The notes under the pieces were generated by a model. The model had not been told where the DNA came from and made no database searches. It saw only the letters and a program-made list of their open reading frames with translations. DNA of 64,000 nucleotides, taken from assembly GCA_934100165.1 (NCBI GenBank), contig CAKOPN010000003.1, positions 140,805 to 204,804 on the forward strand, in the 5' to 3' direction. Origin of the DNA: an uncultured Bacilli bacterium. Its GTDB lineage: Bacteria > Bacillota_I > Bacilli_A > RF39 > UBA660. Positions 52,499 to 60,687 of this stretch are shown here, in pieces. The translations under genes and the position numbers were made by a program. Position 1 is the stretch's first letter. Each line of letters starts with the position of its first letter.

Positions 52499-53122
52499 GT
52501 GAAAAAGAAATTAGTATTAAAGCCATTTGTACTACCAACTTTATACATATTAATGATTATTACATTAGTAGTAGCAGGAACTACTATAATTTACAAGGAT
52601 AAAAAGGAAGAAGATAACTTAACCTATGTATCTGAGACTATACTAGATAACAGTGTTCCAATAATAAAAAAAGAGGAAGAAACAATTTTAAATCCTTATA
52701 CTAGTGATAAAGTAAAAATTGTAACAAATTATTATGATTACAAGGGAGAGTCATCAACACAAGAAAATTCAATAGTAAGATATGATTCTACATATTTGCA
52801 AAATTCTGGTATTACCTATGCATCAGAAGAGCAGTTTGATATAGTAAGTGTAATGGATGGCACTGTAACCAAAATTTATAATAATGATTTACTAGGACAA
52901 GTAGTAGAAATAACACATGGTAAAAACATGATATCAATTTATGAAATGGTAACAGATGTTACTGTTAAAGAAAATCAAAAAGTAACAAGAGGAGAAATAA
53001 TTGCTAAAAGTGGAACATCTAAAATAACTACAGAAAACTATAATCTTCACTTTGAATTTATGAAAGATGGTAGTATTCAAAATCCAATTAACTATCTTGG
53101 TAAAAATATAAAAGAAATGTAA
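52499..53122 (+). CDS. spoIIQ: SpoIIQ-like forespore membrane protein with degenerate LytM domain
   Basis: A 207-residue protein with one N-terminal membrane helix and a C-terminal M23/LytM fold. Of the four zinc-site residues, the HxxxD motif is gone and HxH is reduced to NLHFEF, so it is unlikely to be a zinc peptidase. This is typical of SpoIIQ, which pairs with SpoIIIAH to form the feeding channel between forespore and mother cell. GTG at 52499 follows GAGGTG; an ATG at 52469 lacks a ribosome site. spoIIID and mbl follow, as in Bacillus. Confidence 0.8.
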   Translation: MKKKLVLKPFVLPTLYILMIITLVVAGTTIIYKDKKEEDNLTYVSETILDNSVPIIKKEEETILNPYTSDKVKIVTNYYDYKGESSTQENSIVRYDSTYLQNSGITYASEEQFDIVSVMDGTVTKIYNNDLLGQVVEITHGKNMISIYEMVTDVTVKENQKVTRGEIIAKSGTSKITTENYNLHFEFMKDGSIQNPINYLGKNIKEM

Positions 53123-53144
53123 GGCTGTATATCAGTCTTTTTTT
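53122..53144 (+). terminator. Intrinsic terminator after spoIIQ
   Basis: AGGCTG (53122-53127), TATAT loop, CAGTCT (53133-53138), then TTTTTT. Confidence 0.75.
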
Positions 53145-53196
53145 ATTCATATAAAACATACTAAATTTATATACTTATACAAAGGATGATAAATAT

Positions 53197-53454
53197 ATGA
53201 ATAAATCTATTATTGACAGAATAAATAAAGAAGCAGAGTACATAATAAAAACAAAAAGTACAATTAGAGAGACTTCTAAAATTTTTGGAGTAAGTAAAAG
53301 TACAGTACATAAAGATTTACAAGAAAGGCTGAAAGAAATAGATCTTTACCTACATGAAAAAATTCAAAATATTTTTAATGAACACATACAAATAAGACAT
53401 ATAAAAGGTGGAGAGTCTACTAAAAAGAGGTATTTAAAGTTAAAAGAGGGATAA
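53197..53454 (+). CDS. spoIIID: Stage III sporulation protein D
   Basis: SpoIIID is a mother-cell transcription factor that activates and represses sigma-E and sigma-K genes. The 85-residue protein has the helix-turn-helix TIRETSKIFGVSKSTVHKDL and a basic C-terminus (GGESTKKRYLKLK), matching the family over its length. It lies 4 bp before mbl, the conserved spoIIID-mbl pair. Confidence 0.95.
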   Translation: MNKSIIDRINKEAEYIIKTKSTIRETSKIFGVSKSTVHKDLQERLKEIDLYLHEKIQNIFNEHIQIRHIKGGESTKKRYLKLKEG

Positions 53455-53458
53455 TAAT

Positions 53459-54442
53459 ATGAGAGATATAGGAATAGATTTAGGAACAGCAAATGTTTTA
53501 ATATACGTAAAAGGTGAAGGAATAGTATTAAATGAACCAACGGTTGTAGCAATAGATGCAGATACAAAGCAAGTACTAGCAACAGGCAGTAAAGCAAATG
53601 AAATGCTTGGACGTACGCCAGGAAAAGTAAAGGCTATAAAGCCATTAAAAGATGGAGTTATTGCAGATTTTGAATACACGGAGGCCATGTTAAATGACTT
53701 TATTACAAGAGTTAAAGGAAAAGGCATTTTTTCTAAACCAAGAATTTTAATATGTTGTCCTTCAAATATAACATCTGTTGAAAAGAATGCTATAAGAGAA
53801 GCTGCAGAGCGAATAGGGGCAAGAAAAGTATTCATAGAAGAAGAACCAAAAGTTGCAGCAGTAGGCGCTGGAATGGATATTGCGAAACCAACTGGAAATA
53901 TGGTCATAGATATTGGTGGTGGTACAACTGATATTGCTATATTGTCACTAGGAGGAATAGTCAATTCATCATCTATAAAAGTAGCAGGTAATTCTTTTGA
54001 TAATGCAATAATTGATTATGTAAAAAATAAGTACAAGCTTTTAATTGGAGAAAGAACAGCAGAAGAAATAAAGTTAAATATTGGCAATGTTTATAAAGGT
54101 GATAAAGATAAGAAAATGACTATTAAAGGAAGAGATTTATCAACTGGATTACCTTCAATGATTGAAATAAATGAAAAAGAAATAGAAGAGTCAATAAGAC
54201 CTCTTGCAAATGAAATGGTAAAAGAAGTAAAATCTGTTCTTGAAAAGACACCACCAGAACTTTCAGCAGATATTATTGAAAAGGGAATTGTTTTAACTGG
54301 GGGAGGTGCTCTTTTAAAAGGATTTCCAGAATTATTTGAAGATGAATTGAAGGTACCAATATTTATTGCAGAGTCACCTCTTACATGTGTTGCAGAAGGG
54401 TGCGGCATTATGCTTGAAAATTTAAACTTAATAGATAAGTAA
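53459..54442 (+). CDS. mbl: MreB-family actin homologue (Mbl)
   Basis: Mbl polymerises beneath the membrane and guides lateral wall synthesis. The 327-residue protein has the actin-fold phosphate loops DIGIDLGTANVLIY and MVIDIGGGTTDIAIL, the adenosine motif IVLTGGGALLKGF, and VAAVGAGMDI. It follows spoIIID as in Bacillus. Its presence suggests a rod-shaped cell. mreB itself or mreBH is less likely at this position. Confidence 0.94.
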   Translation: MRDIGIDLGTANVLIYVKGEGIVLNEPTVVAIDADTKQVLATGSKANEMLGRTPGKVKAIKPLKDGVIADFEYTEAMLNDFITRVKGKGIFSKPRILICCPSNITSVEKNAIREAAERIGARKVFIEEEPKVAAVGAGMDIAKPTGNMVIDIGGGTTDIAILSLGGIVNSSSIKVAGNSFDNAIIDYVKNKYKLLIGERTAEEIKLNIGNVYKGDKDKKMTIKGRDLSTGLPSMIEINEKEIEESIRPLANEMVKEVKSVLEKTPPELSADIIEKGIVLTGGGALLKGFPELFEDELKVPIFIAESPLTCVAEGCGIMLENLNLIDK

Positions 54443-54539
54443 AAATGTTAAAAGACAACAATTAAATTAAGATATAAGTAAAAATGACTGTAAATTAGAC
54501 ATAATTTTTGGGAAGTTTGTCAAAAGTTAGGTTAAATAA

Positions 54540-54548
54540 TGCTATAAT
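54540..54548 (+). promoter_or_regulatory. Extended -10 promoter of ldh
   Basis: TGC-TATAAT (54540-54548). TTGTCA lies at 54517-54522 but with a long 20-bp gap, so the extended -10 is probably the main element. Confidence 0.55.
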
Positions 54549-54572
54549 TGTCGTAAAGAGGTGGAAAAGAAA

Positions 54573-55481
54573 ATGAAAAACAAAGTCGTAATAATTGGTT
54601 GCGGAAATGTTGGTATGAGTTATGCTTATGCTTTACTTAATCAAAAAACTCCTGTAACAGAATTAGTACTTATAGATGTTAATGAAGAAAGAGCACTTGG
54701 TGAAGCTATGGATTTGAATCATGGTTTACCATTTGGACCTTCAAAAATAAATATATATGCTGGTAGCTATAAAGACTGTGAAAATGCCAAAATAGTATGT
54801 ATTGCAGCAGGTGCAAACCAAGAAAATGGCGAAACTAGAATGGATTTAATTCACAAAAACAGTAAGATTTTTAAATCAATCGTTGATGCTGTTATGAGTT
54901 CAGGATTTGACGGTGTGTTCTTAGTAGCTACAAATCCAGTAGACGTTATGACTTATCTAACTTGGAAATACTCTTGTCTTCCTACTACCAAAATTGTTGG
55001 AACAGGAACTATTCTAGATACAGCACGACTTCGTTACTTAATTGGGGACAAACTTCAAATAAATTCAAAAAGTATCCATGCTTATGTAATGGGAGAACAT
55101 GGAGATAGTGAATTTGTACCATGGTCACTTGCCAAAGTTGGGCTAGAATCAATAGATAAGTATTTGAATGAATCTCAAAAAGAAGAATTATATGTTAAAG
55201 TAAGAGATGCAGCTTATGATATTATTTCTAAAAAAGGAAATACATCTTATGGTATAGGTATGAGCTTAGTAAGAATTACAAACGCAATACTTGGAAATGA
55301 AAATACTATTTTAGCAGTATCTTCTTATGATGAAAATAATAAAATCTTTGTAGGAGGACCTTCAATAGTAAACAGAAATGGAATAAGAAAGAGAATATTT
55401 ATAGAACTTAGCAAAGATGAAGAAGAGAAAATGCAAAAGTCTATAGATGTTATAAAAGATGCCATAAAGTCAATAAAATAA
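54573..55481 (+). CDS. ldh: L-lactate dehydrogenase
   Basis: LDH reduces pyruvate to lactate and regenerates NAD+. The 302-residue protein has the Rossmann motif VVIIGCGNVGMSYAYAL, VATNPVDVMTYLTWK, GTGTILDTARLRYLIG, and the catalytic GEHGDSEFVPWS. The active-site loop is NQENGETRMDL, where the usual substrate-specificity Gln is replaced by Glu-Asn-Gly-Glu spacing, so malate dehydrogenase activity should be excluded by alignment. ATG at 54573 follows AGAGGTGG. Confidence 0.88.
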   Translation: MKNKVVIIGCGNVGMSYAYALLNQKTPVTELVLIDVNEERALGEAMDLNHGLPFGPSKINIYAGSYKDCENAKIVCIAAGANQENGETRMDLIHKNSKIFKSIVDAVMSSGFDGVFLVATNPVDVMTYLTWKYSCLPTTKIVGTGTILDTARLRYLIGDKLQINSKSIHAYVMGEHGDSEFVPWSLAKVGLESIDKYLNESQKEELYVKVRDAAYDIISKKGNTSYGIGMSLVRITNAILGNENTILAVSSYDENNKIFVGGPSIVNRNGIRKRIFIELSKDEEEKMQKSIDVIKDAIKSIK

Positions 55482-55509
55482 TTGTTACATGACGTAGCAA
55501 TTTTTTTTA
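55480..55509 (+). terminator. Intrinsic terminator after ldh
   Basis: AATTGTTAC (55480-55488), ATGAC loop, GTAGCAATT (55494-55502), then a run of T. Confidence 0.85.
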
Positions 55510-55523
55510 AATTATCCTATATT

Positions 55524-55552
55524 TTGTTTTTCTTCTAAAAATTTGTTATAAT
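55524..55552 (+). promoter_or_regulatory. Promoter of tagO
   Basis: TTGTTT (55524-55529), 17 bp, TATAAT (55547-55552) with extended -10 TG. Confidence 0.65.
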
Positions 55553-55573
55553 ACTAGGTAAGTGGTGATATAT

Positions 55574-56653
55574 ATGTTTAATGATTATCTAGATGAAGTA
55601 TTTCTAATGGTAACAGTAACATTTTTGTTTACGGCACTCATAATGCCTTATACTAGTAGAATTGCACATCACATAGGGGCAATAGATGTTCCAAAAGATA
55701 ATAGAAGAGTGCATAATAAGCCAATTCCAAAATTAGGTGGGTTAGGAATATATGCAGGTTTCTTGATGGGATATATGCTATTTGGCATAGAGAGTACACA
55801 AATGAATTCGGTTTTAATTGCAAGTTTTATTATAATTATAACCGGAATGATAGATGATATTAAAACACTAAGAGCAAAGCAAGAACTTTTAGGACAATTC
55901 TTGGCAGCCTCTACAATAGTTTTCTATGGTAAGATACTTCTTACTGATATTACTGTGCTAGGAACGACAATAGAATTTGGTATTTTTGCGTATCCGATAA
56001 CACTATTCTTTATACTTGGCTGTACTAATGTTATAAGGTTAATAGATGGTATAGATGGCCTAAGTTCTGGTATTTCGTCAATATTCTATTTAACAATTGG
56101 AATAATTGCTTTCTTCCAAGGAAGAGTAAATACTCTTGAAATAACGCTAACTTTCATAATGCTTGGATCTTGTTTAGGTTTCTTGGTACATAACTTTCAT
56201 CCAGCTAAACTTTTTGCTGGAGAAGCAGGTTCATCTTTTATGGGATTTACTATTGCAGTAATCTCTCTGCTAGGATATAAAGGAACACTTTTAACATCGC
56301 TTTTGGTACCGATAATAATATTAGCAATTCCAATTTTAGATACACTTTTTGCTATAATTAGAAGGCTTTTAAAAAGAAAACCTATATTTGAAGCAGATAA
56401 AGAACATCTGCATCATCAATTTTTAAAAATGCATTTTTCACAGACTGGAACAGTACTGACGATATATATAATTGATATTTTATTTTCACTGGCTTCGATA
56501 TTTTATGCACTGAAAGATCCAGTGAAAGGAATGATTATTTATTTCATACTATTGGTATTAGTCATTTGGTTTGTACTTCATACTAGTATAATTTCCGAAA
56601 AGGTAGAAAACAAGGTTAAAAAATTTGAAGATAAAGCACTAAAAAGAAATTAA
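55574..56653 (+). CDS. tagO: Undecaprenyl-phosphate N-acetylglucosaminyl 1-phosphate transferase (TagO/WecA family)
   Basis: This polytopic enzyme starts wall teichoic acid or polysaccharide synthesis by moving GlcNAc-1-P to undecaprenyl phosphate. The 359-residue protein has about ten helices and the MraY/WecA motifs GMIDDIKTLRAKQELLGQ (Asp-Asp), NVIRLIDGIDGLSSGISS, GEAGSSFMGF and EADKEHLHHQFLKM. ATG at 55574 lies after GGTGATA. A terminator follows. Confidence 0.93.
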   Translation: MFNDYLDEVFLMVTVTFLFTALIMPYTSRIAHHIGAIDVPKDNRRVHNKPIPKLGGLGIYAGFLMGYMLFGIESTQMNSVLIASFIIIITGMIDDIKTLRAKQELLGQFLAASTIVFYGKILLTDITVLGTTIEFGIFAYPITLFFILGCTNVIRLIDGIDGLSSGISSIFYLTIGIIAFFQGRVNTLEITLTFIMLGSCLGFLVHNFHPAKLFAGEAGSSFMGFTIAVISLLGYKGTLLTSLLVPIIILAIPILDTLFAIIRRLLKRKPIFEADKEHLHHQFLKMHFSQTGTVLTIYIIDILFSLASIFYALKDPVKGMIIYFILLVLVIWFVLHTSIISEKVENKVKKFEDKALKRN

Positions 56654-56678
56654 ATATAATCTAGAAAAAGCACATATT

Positions 56679-56709
56679 AAGAAGACTAGTCCAACTTGTC
56701 TTCTTTTTA
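56679..56709 (+). terminator. Intrinsic terminator after tagO
   Basis: AAGAAGAC (56679-56686), 11-base loop, GTCTTCTT (56698-56705), then TTTA. Confidence 0.75.
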
Positions 56710-56788
56710 TTTATAAAAAAAATAAAATTAAATTACCAAAATATGGTAAAATATTTAATGAGATGTTTTGGGAGTGAGATAAATTTGT

Positions 56789-57523
56789 ATGATAAATTTT
56801 ATTATTTGCGATGATAATAATATGTACGTTGAGAAAATTAAAAACATTGTTGAAAATTATATGATGAATTTTGATATTGAGTGTAAATATCACCTGTTTG
56901 AAGATTATGACCCAAAATTTGAACACGAAATGGAAAAATTATCTGGATTCAACATATGTATTTTTGATATCGAAACAAAAGTTGGTTCTGGTATAGATGC
57001 AGCAAGGTATATTAGAGAAGAGCTGGACGACTGGAATACAGTTATCATATTGTTAACTGCACATAATGAATTAAAATATGAAGCACTCGGAAACAGACTG
57101 TACTTGTTTGATTTTATAAATAAGTTTGATAATTACCAAGAAAGAATTAAAGAAGATTTAGAAAGAATAAAGAAAAATTATGATAATAGACAAAAATGCT
57201 TAACTTTTGAAATAAACAGAGTTGTTAAAAGAGTAGATTTCAAACATATAATATATATTGAAAAAGAAAAAGATAGTAAAAGATGCTTACTGAAAACAAC
57301 CTATTCTGATTATGTTGTCTGTATGACACTGAATAATATTTTGAAAAAATTAGATAATAGATTTATTAAAACTAGTCGAAGTTTAATAATAAATGTTGAT
57401 CAAGTTAAGGAATATGATAGTGCTGAAAACAAAATAGTATTTAAAAATGGATTAAGTACCTATGATATTTCTAGAGCATACAAAAAGAAGGTGTTTGAAA
57501 ATGTCAGAAGCGTTAATAAATAG
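56789..57523 (+). CDS. agrA: AgrA-like LytTR response regulator
   Basis: The 244-residue protein has a CheY-like receiver (INFIICDDN, with phospho-acceptor Asp60 in ICIFDIETK) and a C-terminal LytTR DNA-binding domain (IIYIEKEKDSKRCLLKT, FIKTSRSLIINVDQVK). This is the AgrA layout. GGGAGTGAG lies 10 nt before the ATG. The kinase gene starts inside its last 23 bp. It faces agrB-agrD in convergent orientation. Targets are not visible; it probably activates the agrBD promoter. Confidence 0.9.
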   Translation: MINFIICDDNNMYVEKIKNIVENYMMNFDIECKYHLFEDYDPKFEHEMEKLSGFNICIFDIETKVGSGIDAARYIREELDDWNTVIILLTAHNELKYEALGNRLYLFDFINKFDNYQERIKEDLERIKKNYDNRQKCLTFEINRVVKRVDFKHIIYIEKEKDSKRCLLKTTYSDYVVCMTLNNILKKLDNRFIKTSRSLIINVDQVKEYDSAENKIVFKNGLSTYDISRAYKKKVFENVRSVNK

Positions 57524-58799
57524 TTTTTTAGGTATTTTAATTCAATTTTTAACTCTCTTTCTTATTGTAAAAATATTATTAAAGAAACCAAAATTAATGT
57601 TGTCTCTAAAAGAAATACTTATAGCTATTGTTATGGCCGGTTTCTTTATTATGATGTACACAATTGATTACAGTTCGATAAACACAATTTTTTCTTTCAT
57701 AGTCATGGTAATTGGAGTTTTAATTACATATAGAGGAAGATTATCTGTATCTATTATTTTAGTAGGGTTATATACAATAACTACATTTGTGGCAGATTTT
57801 ATAAATGGTATGATACTACTAAATTTTCTTACTATTGATCAAATTAGAGGGGCTTTCTTTATACCATCGAATATTTTGGTTAGTGCTATAACAATTTCTA
57901 TAATTGAAATACCGCTTTTCAAAAAGATGTCTATAAAGATGATTGATTCTGTTACTACTGGAGAAAATAAAGATTTCTTTGATATTACATTTGTAGTAAT
58001 TTTTATATTTTCTATGTCACTAATATTTCATATTATATCAGATACATATTTAACTAATAGTAGTACACGTACACTTTTTGTAATAGGTGAAGCACTTTTC
58101 TTAATATTATCTTTTATATATTTTCAAGAAAAATACAAAAGAAATAAAACCAACGATAGATATGAACAATTATTTGAATATGTTAAGTCTATTGAAGATT
58201 GGCTAGATACTGAAGAATTAAACATGCATGAATACAAAAATCAGTTAGCTACATTAAAAGGTATGCTTAAAAATAATCCCCAAGCTTCAGAATATATAGA
58301 TAATATAGTTAAAGAACAAAAAGGTTCTGGAGTAAAAAACATTAGTAACTTAAAGGACATACCAAAAGGTGGTCTAAAAGGTCTTTTATATTATAAGATT
58401 ACTGTTGCTGAGGGTAAGAATGTTACCTTATCTATTGATGTATCAAAAAGAGCAACTAAATATTTGAAAAAATTAACTGCAAATGATAATAAAACACTTT
58501 GCAGATATATGGGAGTTTTCATAGATAATGCAATAGAAGCATCTGAATCATCTAAAGAGAAAAGTGTTGTTTGTGAAATATATGAGAAAAATCAACAATT
58601 ATTTATTGCTATTTCAAATACGTTCAGTGGCAATATTGATTTATCGAAAATAACAAAATATGGTTATAGTACTAAGGGTAAAGGTAGAGGAAAAGGACTA
58701 TATCTAATAAATAAAATGAATAAAACTGACGAAACGTTTAAACTTCAAAATGAAATAATCAATAATTATTATGTTCAAACAATAACTGTCCTAAAATAA
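57501..58799 (+). CDS. agrC: AgrC-like sensor histidine kinase
   Basis: The 432-residue protein has an N-terminal sensor of about six membrane helices (residues 1-215), then a DHp region with the phospho-acceptor His243 in NMHEYKNQLATLKG (HPK10 type), and a GHKL ATPase with N-box FIDNAIEAS and G-box KGRGKGLYLINKM. The membrane sensor and HPK10 family are those of AgrC, which binds cyclic autoinducer peptides. ATG at 57501 follows AAGAAGGTG and overlaps agrA by 23 bp. Confidence 0.9.
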   Translation: MSEALINSFLGILIQFLTLFLIVKILLKKPKLMLSLKEILIAIVMAGFFIMMYTIDYSSINTIFSFIVMVIGVLITYRGRLSVSIILVGLYTITTFVADFINGMILLNFLTIDQIRGAFFIPSNILVSAITISIIEIPLFKKMSIKMIDSVTTGENKDFFDITFVVIFIFSMSLIFHIISDTYLTNSSTRTLFVIGEALFLILSFIYFQEKYKRNKTNDRYEQLFEYVKSIEDWLDTEELNMHEYKNQLATLKGMLKNNPQASEYIDNIVKEQKGSGVKNISNLKDIPKGGLKGLLYYKITVAEGKNVTLSIDVSKRATKYLKKLTANDNKTLCRYMGVFIDNAIEASESSKEKSVVCEIYEKNQQLFIAISNTFSGNIDLSKITKYGYSTKGKGRGKGLYLINKMNKTDETFKLQNEIINNYYVQTITVLK

Positions 58800-58826
58800 A
58801 AAAAAAGAGATGAACTCTCTTTTTTT
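58798..58826. terminator. Two-way terminator between agrC and agrD
   Basis: AAAAAGAGA and TCTCTTTTT form a stem with a five-base loop, flanked by A and T runs on both sides, so it can end both convergent transcripts. Confidence 0.75.
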
Positions 58827-58947
58827 AGTCCATCATAGACTTTGGTGCTTTTGGCTCATCAGTTAATGCGATTGCACATCCCATTGATGCAGCACCAGTT
58901 GCTAAGATAGCTATTGCTGTAAGTACATAGGTAAAAGCTTTTTTCAT
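58825..58947 (-). CDS. agrD: AgrD-like cyclic autoinducer peptide precursor
   Basis: A 40-residue reverse-strand ORF with ATG at 58947 behind AAAGGAGG. It starts with an amphipathic hydrophobic leader (MKKAFTYVLTAIAILATG) and continues GAASMGCAIALTDEPKAPKS, then a short acidic end. The single Cys and the DEPKxPKS tail match AgrD, in which AgrB cuts before the charged tail and closes a thiolactone from the Cys. The ring would be CAIAL or CAIALT. It lies 38 bp downstream of agrB. No homology search was possible; identity rests on the pattern and the locus. Confidence 0.85.
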   Translation of the reverse strand: MKKAFTYVLTAIAILATGAASMGCAIALTDEPKAPKSMMD

Positions 58948-58985
58948 TTTCTTTTCCTCCTTTATATTTTAAGTACAACATGTAC

Positions 58986-59585
58986 TTAATTCAATTTAAT
59001 TTTCTTGTAATTATTAAATGATTGTCCAGTCAAGATATAGATAACTGGATTTACCATTATCGTTTCAGTAATAATAGAAAGCATAAGCAATGCTGACATA
59101 TTATCACTAACATAATTACTTATAATAAACATAATCATAGTTAGTATAGTTAATGTTACTTTTCTAATAATTCTTTTCTTTTTGTTAGTTAGCGGTCGTT
59201 TTATTGTATCAGCAGGAGCAAATATTAGAAAGTTTGCAACACATAATATGAAAATTAACAATTTATATTTCAAGATTATAATGTCCTTTATTACAAGGTA
59301 AGGCACTAAGCAAAACAATATAATTGAAATTATCAAACATTGTGTACTTGTTTCAGCATGGTAACCAAATCCGAAGAATCTTAATATGTTGTAGAAACAC
59401 AGAAGAATGATAACCTCTTTAAAGATACCAAGGCAAAGTGCTAAGGCAAACACTATTACAAGCTTTGTAATTGATAAGTATATACCTTCAACACCATACC
59501 TTATTTTTTCTATTTCTTCTTCGGATAACTCGGTTTTATTACTTTGAATTATTTTCATATAATTATTTAAAAATGCTTCTTTCAT
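58986..59585 (-). CDS. agrB: AgrB-like autoinducer-processing membrane protease
   Basis: AgrB cleaves AgrD and forms the thiolactone ring. The 199-residue reverse-strand protein has about five membrane helices and the catalytic motif RFFGFGYHAETSTQC, with the active-site His and Cys seven residues apart as in AgrB. The start has GGAAGTGG upstream. It is co-transcribed with agrD. Its promoter region (59611-59640) is shared with the divergent cold-shock gene. Confidence 0.93.
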   Translation of the reverse strand: MKEAFLNNYMKIIQSNKTELSEEEIEKIRYGVEGIYLSITKLVIVFALALCLGIFKEVIILLCFYNILRFFGFGYHAETSTQCLIISIILFCLVPYLVIKDIIILKYKLLIFILCVANFLIFAPADTIKRPLTNKKKRIIRKVTLTILTMIMFIISNYVSDNMSALLMLSIITETIMVNPVIYILTGQSFNNYKKIKLN

Positions 59586-59610
59586 TAAACCACTTCCAAA
59601 CTACACTCAC

Positions 59611-59640
59611 ATTATAATAAAAAAATTATAGTATCGACAA
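59611..59640 (-). promoter_or_regulatory. Candidate promoter of agrBD
   Basis: On the reverse strand TTGTCG (59635-59640), 18 bp, TATAAT (59611-59616). Activation by AgrA would need LytTR sites just upstream; none was identified with confidence. Confidence 0.5.
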
Positions 59641-59806
59641 AAAACGACTTAATTAGCATTATTGACCATATATAATGAAACCAAGCTGCAAATTATTACA
59701 GAAATTACCAAAAAAAGCTCGAAAAGTACCATTCAAGGACAACATTTAGAAGTAAGAGTTAATTATGCTATTCTTAAACCATGCAACAGGCATAGTTCAA
59801 AATAGC

Positions 59807-59836
59807 AAGTAGTAATAAGTAGTAATAAGCAGTAAA
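59807..59836 (+). repeat. Three tandem 10-bp repeats before the cold-shock gene
   Basis: AAGTAGTAAT twice (59807-59826), then AAGCAGTAAA (59827-59836), about 30 bp upstream of the csp start. The rest of the 280-bp gap between agrB and csp shows no gene. Confidence 0.6.
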
Positions 59837-59865
59837 AATATTATAGGAATGTGAGGTGTTACTAA

Positions 59866-60084
59866 GTGCGAGGCCGTGTAAAGTGGTTTAATAATGAAAA
59901 GGGATATGGATTTATTGATTACAAAGAGAATGAAGATATATTTGTACATTACTCAGCAATCAACCAAGATGGATTTAAAACTCTTACAGAAGGACAATAC
60001 GTTGAATTTAACTTGCTAGAAACAGCAAAGGGATATCAAGCATTGGACGTTGTCGTTATTAAAGAAACAACTACCGTTAAATAG
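59866..60084 (+). CDS. csp: Cold-shock domain protein
   Basis: A 72-residue OB-fold protein with the RNA-binding motifs RGRVKWFNNEKGYGFIDY (RNP1) and DIFVHYSAI (RNP2). Cold-shock proteins melt RNA structure at low temperature. The start is GTG at 59866, 7 nt after GAGGTG. It has a longer tail than classic 66-residue Csps (VIKETTTVK). The terminator stem overlaps its last codons. Confidence 0.93.
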   Translation: MRGRVKWFNNEKGYGFIDYKENEDIFVHYSAINQDGFKTLTEGQYVEFNLLETAKGYQALDVVVIKETTTVK

Positions 60085-60096
60085 GTAGTTTTTTTC
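60069..60096 (+). terminator. Intrinsic terminator after csp
   Basis: AACTACC (60069-60075), eight-base loop containing the stop codon, GGTAGTT (60084-60090), then TTTTTT. Confidence 0.8.
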
Positions 60097-60135
60097 CTTC
60101 TTTTATGTTAAAATATAAATATAGGAGGATGATTT

Positions 60136-60672
60136 ATGGAAATTTTTGTACGTGGTGATAACGTAAAAGTCACTGAATCAATTGAGAATTATGTAAAGGA
60201 CAAACTAAAAAGAATCGATAAGTATATAGGTGATAACGAACATGTAAAAGCAACAGCAGTTATCAATGTAAAAAATCATAATCAAAAGGTTGAAATAACT
60301 ATACCGTTAAAATCTTTTATTATAAGAGCTGAAGAAACAAGAGATGACTTATATGCAGCAATCGATGTTGTAGTAGATAAATTAGAAAGACAAATTCGTA
60401 AGAATAAAACAAAATTACAATCAAAGAAAGTAAAAGAATATTCTTCTAAAGAATTTGTAATTGATGAAATAGAGTCTTATGAAAATGAAGAAGATGAAAA
60501 AATTGTAAAAAGAAAGAAAGTTGAAGTAAAACCTATGAGTGAAGAAGAAGCTTTACTACAAATGGAATTACTTGGACATCAATTTTATATTTTTAAAGAT
60601 GCTGAAACTTCTAAAATATCAGTAGTATACAAAAGAAAGGAAGGAAATTACGGAATAATAGAATCCGAATAA
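60136..60672 (+). CDS. hpf: Ribosome hibernation promoting factor, long form
   Basis: Long HPF dimerises 70S ribosomes into inactive 100S particles in stationary phase. The 178-residue protein has the N-terminal HPF/YfiA domain (residues 1-100, DNVKVTESIENYVKDKLKRIDKY, DDLYAAIDVVVDKLERQI) and the C-terminal dimerisation domain (VKRKKVEVKPMSEEEALLQMELLGHQFYIFKD). It is close to secA as in Bacillus (hpf-secA-prfB). Extended -10 TAAAAT lies in the short gap upstream. Confidence 0.95.
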   Translation: MEIFVRGDNVKVTESIENYVKDKLKRIDKYIGDNEHVKATAVINVKNHNQKVEITIPLKSFIIRAEETRDDLYAAIDVVVDKLERQIRKNKTKLQSKKVKEYSSKEFVIDEIESYENEEDEKIVKRKKVEVKPMSEEEALLQMELLGHQFYIFKDAETSKISVVYKRKEGNYGIIESE

Positions 60673-60687
60673 TACGTGGGGTAAGGT

